A stretch of 64,000 bases of DNA from Paenibacillus crassostreae (lineage in GTDB: Bacteria > Bacillota > Bacilli > Paenibacillales > Paenibacillaceae): positions 2,418,001-2,482,000 of the forward strand of contig NZ_CP017770.1 of the NCBI RefSeq assembly GCF_001857945.1. The letters are read 5' to 3'. The position numbers and the translations under genes are program-made. This document shows positions 1 through 10,280 of this stretch, piece after piece. Under the pieces are notes generated by a model. The model worked only from the letters and a program-made list of their open reading frames with translations. It ran no database searches and was not told the origin of the DNA. Position 1 is the stretch's first letter. Each line of letters begins with the position of its first letter.

Positions 1-11
1 ACACCGCATAT

Positions 12-959
12 TTACATGCCGGAGTCTTTGAACAAGGTTGCTATGGATCCACCTTCAATAATGATGCGTGTCGCTTGCGCAAGCATTGGTGCTACGGATA
101 GAACCTTAATCTGACCTACATATTGTTCAGGAAGGGCTATTGAGTCCGTTACGACGACCTCTCTAATGTTAGGATGATTCAATCGTTCTAAGGCGGATCC
201 TGAGAAAAGGCCATGTGTTGCACAGACATACACATCCTCTGCTCCACGTTCCTTCAAGCCTTCTACTACATTAACAATGGTTGTTCCTGTATCTATTAAA
301 TCTTCTATAATGATCGGAGTCTTTCCTTTAACATCGCCTATGACATGCGTAATAATCGATTCATTATGAGAAGGCCGTTTCTTAATCATGATTGCAAATG
401 GTGAGTCGAGATGATTCGCTAGCTTCTCTGCAGTTGAAGCACGTCCAGCATCTGGAGAGACAATCACTGGGTTCACAATATTCTTTGACTTTAAATACTC
501 ACTAATGAGATCCAGTGCCGTTAAGTGATCCACCGGGATATTGAAGAATCCCTGAATCGCTGGAGCATGTAAGTCCATCGTAATAACACGATTCGCCCCA
601 ACCGTAGTCAATACATCGGCTACCATTTTGGCTGATATCGGTTCACGTGGAGCAGATTTCCGTTCCTGCCGTGCATAACCATAATAAGGTACTATGATGT
701 TAACCGTATGGGCTGACGCTCTCTTAGCTGCATCTATCATCACAAGTAACTCCACGAACATTTCATTAATCGGGTGTGAGAGCGATTGTACTAAGAACAC
801 ATCACAATTCCGAATACTCTCTTCATAGTTGACGTATATCTCTCCACTTTTAAAGCGCGAACGCTTAATACTACCTAATTTCACACCTAATTTATCACAA
901 ATTTCCTCTGCAAGCTTCGGGTTTGATGAACCCGTAAACACACGCATCTTATGTTGCAT
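12..959 (-). CDS. prs: Ribose-phosphate pyrophosphokinase (PRPP synthetase) paralogue at the end of the his operon
   Basis: Makes PRPP from ribose 5-phosphate and ATP in the cytosol; PRPP is the first substrate of histidine synthesis. The 315-residue protein has the family's usual length. It shows the ATP loop YYGYARQERK, the segment MDLHAPAIQGFF and a PRPP-loop region EDLIDTGTTI. It departs from my memory of B. subtilis Prs at several conserved places: VSPDAGR instead of VSPDHGG, IKKRPSHN instead of DKRRPRPN, and EDLIDTGTT instead of DDIIDTAGT. It is therefore probably a second, his-dedicated Prs, and the canonical gene should lie elsewhere. The ATG has the ribosome site GGGAGGATACT. It follows hisJ by 74 bp. 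Confidence 0.9.
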   Translation of the reverse strand: MQHKMRVFTGSSNPKLAEEICDKLGVKLGSIKRSRFKSGEIYVNYEESIRNCDVFLVQSLSHPINEMFVELLVMIDAAKRASAHTVNIIVPYYGYARQERKSAPREPISAKMVADVLTTVGANRVITMDLHAPAIQGFFNIPVDHLTALDLISEYLKSKNIVNPVIVSPDAGRASTAEKLANHLDSPFAIMIKKRPSHNESIITHVIGDVKGKTPIIIEDLIDTGTTIVNVVEGLKERGAEDVYVCATHGLFSGSALERLNHPNIREVVVTDSIALPEQYVGQIKVLSVAPMLAQATRIIIEGGSIATLFKDSGM

Positions 960-1017
960 AGTATCCTCCCGATTTCAAGCCTTCCTGAAGACTTGAGTTA
1001 AATCAACACGTAATTGT

Positions 1018-1044
1018 ATTATACAGGACTCCACTAGATTTCAA
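1018..1044 (-). promoter_or_regulatory. Possible internal promoter ahead of prs
   Basis: On the minus strand a perfect -10 box TATAAT (1018-1023) is preceded by TTGAAA (1039-1044), with only 15 bp between them. The -35 lies inside the end of hisJ. The short spacer makes this weak. If real it would let prs be expressed apart from the his genes. Confidence 0.3.
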
Positions 1045-1858
1045 AAGGAACCTCAGACCTTTTTCGCTTCTCAAAAACGGATAACTGTCGATAACCAACA
1101 TCCCATAATAACGCACGTGCCTGATCAAGATACTCTCCAAGCCGTAACGGATCATGTGCATCTGATCCTACAGTAACCGGAATTCCTAACTTAAAAGCTT
1201 CCGTTACCATCCGTTTGCTAGGAAACATTTCCTCACAAGCTTTAGATAGTCCAGAAGCATTTAACTCCATAACCATCCCGCTTCTACTCACAGCTGTAAG
1301 TGCCAAATTCTCCAAGGCTTCTACCTCTTGGATTCTATCCACTTCCGGTCGATAACCAAAACGTTTAATCACATCGATATGTCCCATAATGTCATAGAAT
1401 CCGGTAGCTGTAGCCTTCTTGACAGCATCATAATACCTTTCATAGACTGTGAGAATATCCTGCCCCTCCCAGTTATGAGTCTGACGATAATCACTAATAT
1501 CCCACTCACCTAGAAAATGTACAGAACCAATCACATAATCCCAAGGATAGGATGTAATGATATGTTCAATCTCTGCTTCATATCCTTCGATGTAGTCACC
1601 CTCAATACCGAGGCGAATATCGATCTGTTCCTTATAACGTTCTTTAAGGGTTAGACACTCCTCTACATAACGAGGAAGTTCGTCCATGGGCATAGCCATT
1701 TCTGGATAATACGTAGCCGGATCAACATGAATTAACGGCATATGATCCGATAGACCGAGCTGGGTTAAGCCCATCTCGATCCCTTTAAGGACGTATTCTT
1801 CCAGTTGTCCGATCGCATGTCCACAACGGACATGATGTGTATGATAATCGATCAGCAT
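1034..1858 (-). CDS. hisJ: Histidinol-phosphatase, PHP family (HisJ)
   Basis: Removes phosphate from L-histidinol phosphate, the penultimate chemical stage of histidine synthesis. The 274-residue protein begins with the metal-binding DYHTHHVRCGH of the PHP superfamily. It continues with GIEGDYIEGYE, GSVHFLGEWDI, a MGHIDVIKRFG segment and the C-terminal GSDAHDP motif, all expected for the HisK/HisJ group rather than the HAD-type phosphatase fused to HisB in enterobacteria. Start ATG at 1858 has AAGGAGGG upstream. The gene begins 16 bp after hisIE ends, so it is co-transcribed with the his genes. Confidence 0.93.
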   Translation of the reverse strand: MLIDYHTHHVRCGHAIGQLEEYVLKGIEMGLTQLGLSDHMPLIHVDPATYYPEMAMPMDELPRYVEECLTLKERYKEQIDIRLGIEGDYIEGYEAEIEHIITSYPWDYVIGSVHFLGEWDISDYRQTHNWEGQDILTVYERYYDAVKKATATGFYDIMGHIDVIKRFGYRPEVDRIQEVEALENLALTAVSRSGMVMELNASGLSKACEEMFPSKRMVTEAFKLGIPVTVGSDAHDPLRLGEYLDQARALLWDVGYRQLSVFEKRKRSEVPFEI

Positions 1859-1874
1859 GGGGCGAATCCCTCCT

Positions 1875-2561
1875 TTAATCGCGTCTTGGACGCTCGTGAC
1901 GTCGACTAAGCTCAGTCATAATTTCATCTAGTGGAAGCTTACGTTCTTCAAGCAATACAAGAAGGTGATAGATTAGATCGCTGACTTCAAGTCGTAATTC
2001 ATCGTTATCTTTATTTTTTGCAGCAATGATCGCCTCAGCCGTTTCTTCTCCGACCTTTTTCAGAATCTTATCTACACCCTTTTCAAATAAGTAAGTTGTG
2101 TATGCGCCTTCTGGACGTTCCTTCTCACGCTGTGCAATAATTTGTTCCAACTCTGCCAACACCGCGAAACGGTCATTCGCTGGAATAGCTCTACTAACTT
2201 TCTTATCCAATGATACTTCATTAAAGAAACAAGTTACGTTGCCTGTGTGGCAAGCAGGACCTTGAGGCAATACTTGAATCAGCAATGTATCTCCATCACA
2301 ATCATAACTTAATGATGTAATGCGTTGCGTGTTGCCTGAAGTTGCACCTTTATGCCATAGTTGTTGTCTAGAACGACTCCAGAACCATGTTTCACCACTC
2401 TCTACTGACAGTTTAAGCGATTCAAGATTCATATATGCCATCATTAACACATTTTTCGTTGTTGCATCTTGTACAATAGCAGGCACTAACCCCGCTTCAT
2501 CAAAGCGAATCTCATTCTGAATTTGTTCCAATGAACCTACTTGGTTTAAGTTATTACTCAT
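1875..2561 (-). CDS. hisIE: Bifunctional phosphoribosyl-AMP cyclohydrolase / phosphoribosyl-ATP pyrophosphatase
   Basis: Catalyses steps 2 and 3 of histidine synthesis. The N-terminal half is HisI, with [13 protein letters not shown], the metal-binding CDGD and the Cys-containing [12 protein letters not shown]. The C-terminal ~90 residues are HisE, with [15 protein letters not shown] and a helical [11 protein letters not shown]. The 228-residue length is normal for the fusion. The ATG overlaps the hisF stop codon as ATGA, which indicates translational coupling. Confidence 0.95.
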   Translation of the reverse strand: MSNNLNQVGSLEQIQNEIRFDEAGLVPAIVQDATTKNVLMMAYMNLESLKLSVESGETWFWSRSRQQLWHKGATSGNTQRITSLSYDCDGDTLLIQVLPQGPACHTGNVTCFFNEVSLDKKVSRAIPANDRFAVLAELEQIIAQREKERPEGAYTTYLFEKGVDKILKKVGEETAEAIIAAKNKDNDELRLEVSDLIYHLLVLLEERKLPLDEIMTELSRRHERPRRD

Positions 2562-3316
2562 CGAATCTCCACTCCCTTATGCTTTAAATCCATCTTCAAG
2601 TCATGGATCGTCATTTCTTTATAATGAAAAATAGTCGCAGCCAATCCTGCATCTGCCTTTCCTTTCGTAAACACATCATAGAAATGATTGGTTGTGCCCG
2701 CTCCACCTGAGGCAATAACAGGAATACCTATAAGTCCAGATACCGCAGATGTAAGAGCAATATCGAATCCATCCTTTGTACCATCCGCATCCATACTCGT
2801 AAGTAGAATCTCACCGGCGCCTAGGGACTCCGCTTCTTTTACCCAATTTAGTGCTCGTATACCCGATGCTTTACGTCCACCATGCGTGTATACTTCCCAC
2901 TCGCCCCATGATTCATTGTACTTGGCATCGACTGCTACAACGATACATTGCGAACCGAAACGACGCGCTCCCTCAGAGATCAATTGTGGATTGTTCACCG
3001 CTGCTGTATTAATACCGATCTTATCTGCCCCAGCACGTAGAATTCTCTTCATGTCATCCACATGGGAGATCCCTCCACCTACTGTAAAAGGAATCGCGAT
3101 TTCGCCTGCAGTCTGCCGAACGACTTCGACCATCGTTGCACGGCCTTCCACCGAAGCGGAGATATCTAGAAATACGAGTTCATCTGCTCCCTCACGATCA
3201 TACAGCGCCGCCAGTTCCACCGGATCACCCGCATCTCGCAAGTTAACAAAATTAACACCTTTCACAACCCGACCGTCCTTAACATCCAGACAGGGAATGA
3301 TACGTTTTGCCAGCAT
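2558..3316 (-). CDS. hisF: Imidazole glycerol phosphate synthase, cyclase subunit
   Basis: Forms IGP and AICAR from PRFAR using ammonia supplied by HisH; the two make a heterodimer. I place the start at the ATG at 3316 ([15 protein letters not shown]), which gives 252 residues, puts catalytic Asp11 in its usual place and has GAGGGG upstream. The reading frame is open 13 codons further back, but that part lacks family sequence. The second catalytic Asp is in the [11 protein letters not shown] strand. Phosphate-binding TVGGGIS and IASGGAG are present. The stop overlaps hisIE by four bases. Confidence 0.95.
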   Translation of the reverse strand: MLAKRIIPCLDVKDGRVVKGVNFVNLRDAGDPVELAALYDREGADELVFLDISASVEGRATMVEVVRQTAGEIAIPFTVGGGISHVDDMKRILRAGADKIGINTAAVNNPQLISEGARRFGSQCIVVAVDAKYNESWGEWEVYTHGGRKASGIRALNWVKEAESLGAGEILLTSMDADGTKDGFDIALTSAVSGLIGIPVIASGGAGTTNHFYDVFTKGKADAGLAATIFHYKEMTIHDLKMDLKHKGVEIR

Positions 3317-3361
3317 ATCTCTCGTCCCCTCACTTATAAATTCACGATACAGCATTTCTTT

Positions 3362-4102
3362 CTATCCTTGACGTCTGATAGCTGCTACAGCTTCTTCAAG
3401 GTCAATATTCCCCGTGTATAAGGCTTTGCCTACGATAGCTCCACCAATTCCTTCATGATGGTAAGTATTCAAGCTAAGAAGGTCATCCAGGACCGTCACA
3501 CCGCCTGATGCAATAACAGTACGACCGCTGCTCACAGCTAATGAGCGAATAGCCTCTACATTAGGCCCTTGCATCATTCCATCCCGAGATATATCTGTAA
3601 AAATAAACGTTTCTGCTCCTTTGGATGCTAACTCCTTAGCCAATTCCTCCGCTTTCACTTCAGAGGTATCCAGCCAACCGCGAGTCGCTACATACCCATT
3701 GCGCGCATCAATCCCAATGGCAACTTTATCTCCATATGTACCTAGCACAGCTTCTGTAAAAGGACGATCTTCAATCGCTGCCGTTCCGATGATTACCCGA
3801 CTCACTCCAAGTGCGAGTAATCTTGTTACGTCATCAAGCTTGCGTAAACCGCCACCAACTTGAACAGGCACATTCACACCCTTAGCAATCGCCGCAATAA
3901 TGGCGTCATTAACAGGATGACCTGCCTTCGCTCCATCGAGATCCACCAGATGAATATAAGTTCCACCTTGCTCCTCCCACGCCTTAGCCACCTTCAATGG
4001 ACTATCATTATAGACCGTCTCTTGATTGTAATCTCCTTGCACAAGCCTTACACATTTCCCATCACGTATATCAATCGCTGGATAGATTATAAAAGGTGAC
4101 AT
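3362..4102 (-). CDS. hisA: ProFAR isomerase (HisA)
   Basis: Isomerises 5'-ProFAR to PRFAR, step 4 of the pathway. It is a 246-residue TIM barrel homologous to HisF. Visible motifs are [14 protein letters not shown] with the catalytic Asp, [21 protein letters not shown] and IASGGVT. Two adjacent ATG codons occur at 4105 and 4102; MSPFIIYP from 4102 is the more usual N-terminus, and both are served by AAGGAGAG. It lies between hisH and hisF in standard order. Confidence 0.95.
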   Translation of the reverse strand: MSPFIIYPAIDIRDGKCVRLVQGDYNQETVYNDSPLKVAKAWEEQGGTYIHLVDLDGAKAGHPVNDAIIAAIAKGVNVPVQVGGGLRKLDDVTRLLALGVSRVIIGTAAIEDRPFTEAVLGTYGDKVAIGIDARNGYVATRGWLDTSEVKAEELAKELASKGAETFIFTDISRDGMMQGPNVEAIRSLAVSSGRTVIASGGVTVLDDLLSLNTYHHEGIGGAIVGKALYTGNIDLEEAVAAIRRQG

Positions 4103-4161
4103 CATTGTTTGCCCTACTCTCCTTGAGAAATCTATATTTAAAAAACGTTGTGTTCCGAAAT

Positions 4162-4794
4162 TTAGTTGTTCACTTTGTCAGAGTCACCCGTAAGTTTCAA
4201 GAAATTTCGTAACAGATTCATTCCAAGTTCCCCACTCTTCTCTGGATGGAACTGCATACCGAAGACTGAATTACGACCTACAATCGCTGTCACTGGCTGT
4301 CCATAATCAGTCGTCGCTAATAGATCCGACTTCACTTCTGGAAGAACATGATAGGAATGAACGAAGTATACATATCCTTCCACAAGTCCCGCTAATAGCG
4401 GATGCTCGTTATTATTGTACTGTAGCTTATTCCAACCCATATGTGGAACTTTATAATCTCCTCTTTCGAAGCGCACGACCGTTCCTGGAAGAATACCTAG
4501 CCCTTCGTGTTCCCCATGTTCTTCACTTCCGCTGAACAACAATTGCATGCCAAGACAGATACCAAGCAGGGGCTGTTTAGCTGCTGCAACCTTACGTACG
4601 GTCTCATCTAGTGAGCTATCACGAAGATGTTCCATCGCATCACCAAAAGCACCAACACCAGGCAAAATCACACCGTCTGCGGCAAGAATCTCGCTTTCAT
4701 CGCCGCTAATGAGCGCCTCATAGCCAAGACGCTCAACAGCCTTGCTCACGCTGTGCAGGTTACCCATACCGTAATCCACAATCGCGATCGCCAC
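4162..4794 (-). CDS. hisH: Imidazole glycerol phosphate synthase, glutaminase subunit
   Basis: Class I glutamine amidotransferase that feeds ammonia to HisF. The 210-residue protein has the nucleophile in [10 protein letters not shown] (Cys80) and the His/Glu pair in [13 protein letters not shown] near residue 185. The N-terminus [14 protein letters not shown] is diagnostic. The start is GTG at 4794 with GGGAG upstream, two bases after the hisB stop. Confidence 0.95.
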   Translation of the reverse strand: MAIAIVDYGMGNLHSVSKAVERLGYEALISGDESEILAADGVILPGVGAFGDAMEHLRDSSLDETVRKVAAAKQPLLGICLGMQLLFSGSEEHGEHEGLGILPGTVVRFERGDYKVPHMGWNKLQYNNNEHPLLAGLVEGYVYFVHSYHVLPEVKSDLLATTDYGQPVTAIVGRNSVFGMQFHPEKSGELGMNLLRNFLKLTGDSDKVNN

Positions 4795-4796
4795 AG

Positions 4797-5405
4797 CTAC
4801 AGCACTCCCTTCGTAGAAGGTACACCTGTAACACGTGGGTCAATGCTCGTTGCTTCGTCTAAGGCGCGTCCTAGCGCTTTAAATATCGCCTCAATCATAT
4901 GATGCGTGTTCTGTCCGTAATGAACAATAACATGTAGTGTAATTCGAGCTTCAAGCGCCAACTTCCACAAGAATTCATGTACCAATTCTGTTGAGAAGCT
5001 ACCTACTTGCGCTGATGGATACTCTGCACGATATTCGAAATGGGGACGATTACTAATATCAATCACCACTTGCGCTAAAGCCTCATCCATCGGTACGAAG
5101 ACACTAGCATAACGTTTAATCCCACGCTTATCACCCAGCGCTTCGCGGATACACTGACCTAAACAGATTCCAATATCCTCCACCGTATGGTGGTCATCAA
5201 TCTCGATATCCCCTCTTGCCTTCACAGAAAGATCGAATTGTCCGTGCTTCGTGAATAAATCCAACATATGATTCAGGAAAGGAACATCTGTCTCTAGCTC
5301 CGAGACTCCGCTACCGTCTACTGAAAAAGATAATGCGATATCCGTCTCATTTGTTGTACGTTTAACCCCCGCTGTACGCAAACTTTCATTGTTCTTATTG
5401 TCCAT
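4797..5405 (-). CDS. hisB: Imidazoleglycerol-phosphate dehydratase
   Basis: Dehydrates IGP to imidazole acetol phosphate; Mn-dependent and monofunctional in Firmicutes. Start chosen at ATG 5405 ([10 protein letters not shown]), giving 202 residues, with AGGAGTT upstream. An 18-codon upstream extension lies inside hisD and looks unused. The two metal-binding repeats show as [11 protein letters not shown] and [15 protein letters not shown]. The start codon overlaps the end of hisD by 11 bp, consistent with coupled translation. Confidence 0.95.
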   Translation of the reverse strand: MDNKNNESLRTAGVKRTTNETDIALSFSVDGSGVSELETDVPFLNHMLDLFTKHGQFDLSVKARGDIEIDDHHTVEDIGICLGQCIREALGDKRGIKRYASVFVPMDEALAQVVIDISNRPHFEYRAEYPSAQVGSFSTELVHEFLWKLALEARITLHVIVHYGQNTHHMIEAIFKALGRALDEATSIDPRVTGVPSTKGVL

Positions 5406-6702
5406 TATTAACTCCTGCCTTTCCTTCCTTCTCAAGACGCACTTCAATCGCTCTTGCATGACCCTCTAGCCCTTCATGCCGTGCAAGCTCCATAATCATG
5501 GCACCATTCTTTAACAAAGCTTCCTTACTATAATAAATCATACTTGATTTCTTAATGAAATCATCTACATCAACAGGAGAAGAGAATCTAGCCGTACCAT
5601 TGGTAGGAATAATATGATTAGGACCTGCAAAATAGTCACCTACTGGCTCCGAACTGTAGGGTCCAAGGAAGATAGCCCCTGCATTCTCAATGCTACCCAC
5701 ATAAGACATTGGGTCCTCCACAACAATCTCCAAATGCTCCGGTGCTAGCTTATTCACCACAGAAATCCCTTCTGCTATCGATTCAACCACAAGGATGGCT
5801 CCGTAGTTATCTACCGATGCACCTGCGATATCACGTCGTGGTAGTAATGCCAATTGACGCTGCACTTCCACCGAAGTGGCTTCCGCGAAGGCTAGGGATG
5901 GTGTCACAAGAATGGCTGAGGCCATCTCATCATGTTCTGCCTGCGATAGTAGATCAGCAGCAACATAGACGGGGTCAGCACTCTCATCGGCTAATACGAC
6001 GATCTCACTCGGTCCAGCGATGCTGTCTATATCAACAACGCCGTATACTTCCCGTTTCGCGAGAGCAACATAGATATTTCCAGGACCACATATTTTATCG
6101 ACTGGAGGGATGGATTCAGTTCCGTAAGCTAAGGCAGCAATCGCTTGTGCCCCACCTACTCGATAGATCTCATTCACACCCGCTTCTGCGGCAGCAACCA
6201 GGATATAAGGATCAATCCCTTCCTTACCATTCGTTCCCGGTGGTGTTACCATCACAATCTCTGGCACTCCTGCTACTTGGGCAGGAATAACATTCATCAG
6301 TACAGACGATGGGTAAGCTGCCTTACCACCCGGTACATAGACACCTACACGCTTGAGCGGACGAATAATTTGTCCCAATATGCTTCCATCCGGTTGAAGG
6401 TCCATCCATGAGTTTCTTTTCTCTCTCATGTGAAATGCACGGATATTCGCCGCAGCAGTCGCAATGGCTTGCACAAATGATGGCTCTACCTGCTCATATG
6501 CTGCCGTAAGTTCTGCTTCCGTCACTCGAAGCTGTTGGGCAGATAGTACTGTTCGATCATGCTTTTCTGTATACCGTAGTAACGCAGCATCTCCTTCAGC
6601 CTTAATATCGCCTACGATTTCCTTAACAGAGATATTCTGCTCCGGGGTACCATAATCCACTTCTCGCTGTAAATTGAATTCTTGTATCGGTACAATTCTC
6701 AT
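5395..6702 (-). CDS. hisD: Histidinol dehydrogenase
   Basis: Zn-dependent, NAD-linked two-step oxidation of histidinol to histidine, the last step of the pathway. The 435-residue length is normal. Seen are [48 protein letters not shown], the [13 protein letters not shown] metal/catalytic segment, and [20 protein letters not shown] at 6702 has GGGGAGGATC upstream. A 79-bp gap separates it from hisG. Confidence 0.96.
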   Translation of the reverse strand: MRIVPIQEFNLQREVDYGTPEQNISVKEIVGDIKAEGDAALLRYTEKHDRTVLSAQQLRVTEAELTAAYEQVEPSFVQAIATAAANIRAFHMREKRNSWMDLQPDGSILGQIIRPLKRVGVYVPGGKAAYPSSVLMNVIPAQVAGVPEIVMVTPPGTNGKEGIDPYILVAAAEAGVNEIYRVGGAQAIAALAYGTESIPPVDKICGPGNIYVALAKREVYGVVDIDSIAGPSEIVVLADESADPVYVAADLLSQAEHDEMASAILVTPSLAFAEATSVEVQRQLALLPRRDIAGASVDNYGAILVVESIAEGISVVNKLAPEHLEIVVEDPMSYVGSIENAGAIFLGPYSSEPVGDYFAGPNHIIPTNGTARFSSPVDVDDFIKKSSMIYYSKEALLKNGAMIMELARHEGLEGHARAIEVRLEKEGKAGVNNGQ

Positions 6703-6781
6703 CCTCAGTCGATCCTCCCCACCACATATACCCGATTAATATTTCAACCAAATCTATCTAATCTTTGCTTCATATAACGTA

Positions 6782-7426
6782 TTATTTCATCTTTATTTCT
6801 GGTAAAGGAATCACCTTTTGAAGTAAATCACATAGTTCTTGAATTTGCGTATTCTTCATCCGATAACTAACACGGTTGGCGATCAGACGACTCGTAATTT
6901 CAAAAATACTCATCATTTCCACCAATCCATTATCCTTCAACGTCTGTCCCGTTTCTACCATATCTACAATTCGGTCAGCCAATCCAATTAAAGGTGCTAA
7001 TTCAATGGATCCGTTCAACTTAATTACTTCAACCTGCTGTCCCTGCTCACGGAAATATTGAGATGCAACATTAGGATACTTCGTAGCCACCCGCTGCTGT
7101 ATCCCTGGTTGCCAATTCGGTAGCCCAATTACGGACATCCGACAACGGGCAATACCAAGATCAAGTAGTTCAAATACATCTCTATCCTCTTCAAGCAGAA
7201 CATCCTTACCTACAATACCAATATCAGCTACTCCATATTCTACATATGTAGGTACATCCACTGGTTTCGCCAGAATAAACTCCATTCCCATCTCCGGAAG
7301 TGGAACTACTAATTTACGTGATTCATCCACTTCTAGTGGTATCGCTAAGCCAGCTTGGCGAAAGAGGGCTGCTGCCTTCGTATAGATCCGACCTTTTGGC
7401 ATAGCGACTTTTAACGTTTCTCCCAC
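6782..7426 (-). CDS. hisG: ATP phosphoribosyltransferase, short (HisG-S) form
   Basis: First committed step: condenses ATP and PRPP. At 214 residues it lacks the C-terminal regulatory domain of long HisG, so it should need HisZ, which is encoded just upstream. N-terminal [24 protein letters not shown] and the PRPP-binding segment near [20 protein letters not shown] are recognisable. The start is GTG at 7426 with GGAGGGG upstream. Histidine feedback would act through the HisG-HisZ complex (family knowledge). Confidence 0.95.
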   Translation of the reverse strand: MGETLKVAMPKGRIYTKAAALFRQAGLAIPLEVDESRKLVVPLPEMGMEFILAKPVDVPTYVEYGVADIGIVGKDVLLEEDRDVFELLDLGIARCRMSVIGLPNWQPGIQQRVATKYPNVASQYFREQGQQVEVIKLNGSIELAPLIGLADRIVDMVETGQTLKDNGLVEMMSIFEITSRLIANRVSYRMKNTQIQELCDLLQKVIPLPEIKMK

Positions 7427-7460
7427 GTGCTCATCCCCTCCTTAATCTCTCAATTATGTA

Positions 7461-8639
7461 TCAATGATTCGCGAGGTAAGTCTTCACTTCACGATATTCT
7501 GTCACCTTAGGGGTATTAGCAGAAGGACTGTTGGATTGTACCCACTCTGTAATCACCGTATATCCTTCGTTTCGCAACCTAATTGCTTCTTGTAGACCTT
7601 CTTGACGTCGAGCTGCATCATACTGAATCAATATCGGTTGTATCTCTTCTTCTTGAATGACATTCACACCATCCAAGATACGATTTGTTTTAAGGGCGAA
7701 GCCTGTCGCCGGAATCGGCCGTCCAAATTGTTGTAACAGATTATCATACCTTCCTCCATTACATACCGGAAATCCAAGCTCAGATGCATATCCTTCAAAA
7801 GTCATACCCGTATAATATGAGAAGTCACCTATCATGGTTAGATCAATAAGTACATGTTCAGATACACCATAGGCCTCTAGCACTTCCCACACTTTGCACA
7901 AATGATCAATCGATGCTCTAGCTTGCGGATGCCCACTTAGTTGTAACGCTTGATCACAGGTGTCTTTCCCACCGCGTAGCCGCACTAGACCACTGAGCAC
8001 ATTTCTTTCCGTTTCCGATAAATCTAACTCCGAAATCGTATTTCGAAATCCAACATAATCACGACGAAGTAATCCATCTTTAAGTAGCTCTTGTGCATCC
8101 GCCCGATCGGGGACAACCTCTTCTAATAATCCATGCAGGAATCCAACATGACCCATCGCAATTTTAAAAGAAGATACCCCTGCCGCCTTCAATGATTCAA
8201 TCGCAAGCGCCACAACCTCAGCATCAGCCTCAGCTGAATCATCACCGAGTAATTCAACCCCGGTCTGGAAAAATTCCGCTTCACGCCCCGCTTCCTCCTC
8301 TATTGAACGAAATACATTCGCGTGATAAGACAATCGAATAGGTAATGGTTGCTCTTTCAGTAGAGAAGAAGCAACCCTCGCAATGGGTGCTGTCATATCA
8401 GAACGAAGTACCATTGTGGTACCTCGATTATTGAGCAATTTAAATAATTTCTGGTCTGAAGTGGAACTCGCTACACCTACCGTATCGTAATATTCCATCG
8501 TGGGTGTCATGATCTGCTGATATCCCCAACGATCCATACATTCCAAGACATTTCGTTCTATTTGACGTAACTTCTTAACCGCATATGGGAGATAATCTCG
8601 AACACCCGTCGGTTTTTCAAACCCTTTTGGCTTAAACAT
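7461..8639 (-). CDS. hisZ: ATP phosphoribosyltransferase regulatory subunit (HisZ)
   Basis: Histidyl-tRNA synthetase paralogue that lacks aminoacylation activity and activates and regulates short HisG. The 392-residue protein shows the class II synthetase-like core: GVRDYLP near the N-terminus, QQIMTPTMEYYDTV, VLRSDMTAPIARV, and the HisRS-like YYTGMTFEGYA followed by GGRYDNLLQQFG. First gene of the operon; the ATG has GAGGTG. A sigma-A-like promoter lies about 95 bp upstream. Confidence 0.94.
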   Translation of the reverse strand: MFKPKGFEKPTGVRDYLPYAVKKLRQIERNVLECMDRWGYQQIMTPTMEYYDTVGVASSTSDQKLFKLLNNRGTTMVLRSDMTAPIARVASSLLKEQPLPIRLSYHANVFRSIEEEAGREAEFFQTGVELLGDDSAEADAEVVALAIESLKAAGVSSFKIAMGHVGFLHGLLEEVVPDRADAQELLKDGLLRRDYVGFRNTISELDLSETERNVLSGLVRLRGGKDTCDQALQLSGHPQARASIDHLCKVWEVLEAYGVSEHVLIDLTMIGDFSYYTGMTFEGYASELGFPVCNGGRYDNLLQQFGRPIPATGFALKTNRILDGVNVIQEEEIQPILIQYDAARRQEGLQEAIRLRNEGYTVITEWVQSNSPSANTPKVTEYREVKTYLANH

Positions 8640-8732
8640 ACGTTCACCTCAACTTAGACAGGACTTTGAATTATTTATTATACTTTAGTACATTAATGTT
8701 CTACCATGCTACCAAGATAAAGAATTTCTGCT

Positions 8733-8762
8733 ATTTTAACATGAATAACTGTTGCTCGTCAA
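8733..8762 (-). promoter_or_regulatory. Promoter of the his operon
   Basis: Minus-strand TTGACG (8757-8762), an 18-bp spacer and TAAAAT (8733-8738) precede hisZ. The predicted start near 8726 gives a leader of roughly 87 nt. No T-box motif or leader peptide rich in His codons is apparent in it. Confidence 0.6.
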
Positions 8763-8825
8763 TGGGTTATCCCTACTTATGAACTCAATCGTTTACTGTG
8801 TTTGACTGCAGGCTGTTTAGTTCTT

Positions 8826-8929
8826 TTAAAATATAAGAAAGTATAAGTTTTACGCTATACTTTATATCTTATATTTCTCGCTTAAACACTTACCGTCCTT
8901 ATAAGGACGCCAAAGGTGTTTATGCTTGA
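8826..8929 (+). repeat. Dispersed repeat, subfamily 1, copy A
   Basis: About 104 bp that match 46387-46489 (read on the opposite strand) with only about four differences. It carries the tail ATATAAGAAAGTATAAG, a hairpin AAAGTATA..TATACTTT, and the palindrome GTCCTTATAAGGAC flanked by AAACAC/GTGTTT. It overlaps the 3' end of the acyltransferase gene. It is part of the terminator-associated family described in the findings. Confidence 0.85.
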
Positions 8930-10076
8930 CTTTAGGCGATAGCGAACGCGGCACAGTTCCCAGGCACACCCAAGACCATGATATTCTTCTAAAACAAAAC
9001 TGCACGATCGCCCATGTCACCAACAATGTAACCAGTAGGCCACCAATGATGAATGCAAGATACCCTAGAGAATCTGGCTCAATATGATAGCGGAATCGAC
9101 GATATTGGGCGAGAACCATAGGATGAAGAAGGTATATTGCAAAGGAAAGCTCACCCATTCTAGTCAGAAAAGCCACGATTTTCCGTGAAAATTTCCGATA
9201 TATTAGAAATGTAGCATGCAGTAAGACCAGTGCAGATAACATCGCATGCACATTCCATATAAGTTCATACCCCTGCGTATGGATCGTATTCCCAGTAGTT
9301 CGCGTAACGTACCATACTTGTACATGAAGGAGTGCAACCACAAACCAGCTACTCCATAGGGTAATCGTCCAACGCTTCTGTCTTTGAGTCAGCAATTCCC
9401 ACCGATTCATCAACCAAGGCTTGATTCTGTCGAAATGAATGGCTAGATATGCACCCGTTATATAATAAGCTAAATAGGTAATTGCCAAACTTCCCTTGTT
9501 AGGAAGGTGTAGGCTGTATTTATTGTAGAATACAAACCCCCATTGTAGAGCAAGAGCTAAGGGAATAGCCCATTTCACAATCCACGGCTTCCATTGAAAC
9601 AATTTCAAGATAAATGGGAACAAGATGTAGAATTGAATACTAATGGCTACAAAATATAAGTGCGTATATGCCGTCCCCGTCAACAATGCATTGCGTAGAT
9701 CCACCCACAATTCAACATACGGGACACCCATCAATTCACGCATAATGTATTTGCTATACAAAAAGTAACATATCGAAGCAATGACGTATGGAATAATAAT
9801 GTAGGTCAGCCTACGGCGATAGAATCGCGCAACGAGACTAACGGTTACAGGTCGCTCATAATAGGTATAGAACAGAACAAAGCCACTCAGAAAGATAAAT
9901 GAAGATGTACCAAATTTGAAGAAGATATTCATAAAATTATATACATAATAAAATGGAGAGGATAAAGCTTGCACACCTGCTGCATAAGAGGAAGCATGAA
10001 CACTGAGAACTCCTAATATAGCTAAAGCACGAAACACATCGAGTTGAGGTAACCATTCTTTTTTACTTATTTTCAA
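8862..10076 (-). CDS. Acyltransferase-3 family integral membrane protein
   Basis: Likely O-acyltransferase that modifies an envelope sugar or lipid; the substrate cannot be told. About ten hydrophobic segments are visible. The N-terminal LPQLDVFRALAILGVLSVHA is the hallmark of the family, with the putative catalytic His in its first membrane segment. Start chosen at TTG 10076, where AAAAAGGAG lies at good spacing; a further upstream TTG (10127) has no such site. This gives 404 residues. The last ~16 codons and the stop come from a dispersed repeat, so the C-terminus has been altered. In B. subtilis yvoF abuts hisZ, so the gene looks like an insertion in a conserved block. Confidence 0.82.
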   Translation of the reverse strand: MKISKKEWLPQLDVFRALAILGVLSVHASSYAAGVQALSSPFYYVYNFMNIFFKFGTSSFIFLSGFVLFYTYYERPVTVSLVARFYRRRLTYIIIPYVIASICYFLYSKYIMRELMGVPYVELWVDLRNALLTGTAYTHLYFVAISIQFYILFPFILKLFQWKPWIVKWAIPLALALQWGFVFYNKYSLHLPNKGSLAITYLAYYITGAYLAIHFDRIKPWLMNRWELLTQRQKRWTITLWSSWFVVALLHVQVWYVTRTTGNTIHTQGYELIWNVHAMLSALVLLHATFLIYRKFSRKIVAFLTRMGELSFAIYLLHPMVLAQYRRFRYHIEPDSLGYLAFIIGGLLVTLLVTWAIVQFCFRRISWSWVCLGTVPRSLSPKVKHKHLWRPYKDGKCLSEKYKI

Positions 10077-10186
10077 AGAAAGTTCTCCTTTTTCACTAAA
10101 GTATCCGGCTTGTGACTTAAACTTCAATGATCTATGCCTTATTATAACCCTAATATGATAACTGTGAACAAACAGACCTACACACA

Positions 10187-10239
10187 GCGATTATGAAATT
10201 GATCCAAGTGAATCGTATATTTTCTTATTTTTTAAAAAA
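10187..10239 (+). repeat. Dispersed repeat, subfamily 2, half copy B
   Basis: Contains GCGATTATGAAATTGATCC followed by the degenerate tail ..CGTATATTTTCTTATTTTTT, matching one arm plus tail of the copy at 26183-26274. It abuts the U-tract of the yvoF terminator. The second palindrome arm is missing. Confidence 0.7.
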
Positions 10240-10275
10240 AAGGGACCCGACGGTAGTTTCACCTTCAGATCCCTT
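10234..10275 (-). terminator. Intrinsic terminator of the hprK-lgt-ppaX-yvoF operon
   Basis: On the minus strand AAGGGATC ... GGTCCCTT forms a stem and is followed by a run of eight T. It lies just after the yvoF stop codon. Confidence 0.75.
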
Positions 10276-10280
10276 AGATT

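Noticed and set aside
2688..3371. A 227-codon plus-strand frame opposite hisF
   Set aside because: Serine/proline/arginine-rich shadow of hisF without a ribosome site or known domain.
8640..8760. A T-box or attenuator in the his leader
   Set aside because: The ~87-nt leader has no T-box signature, no His-codon run and no terminator.
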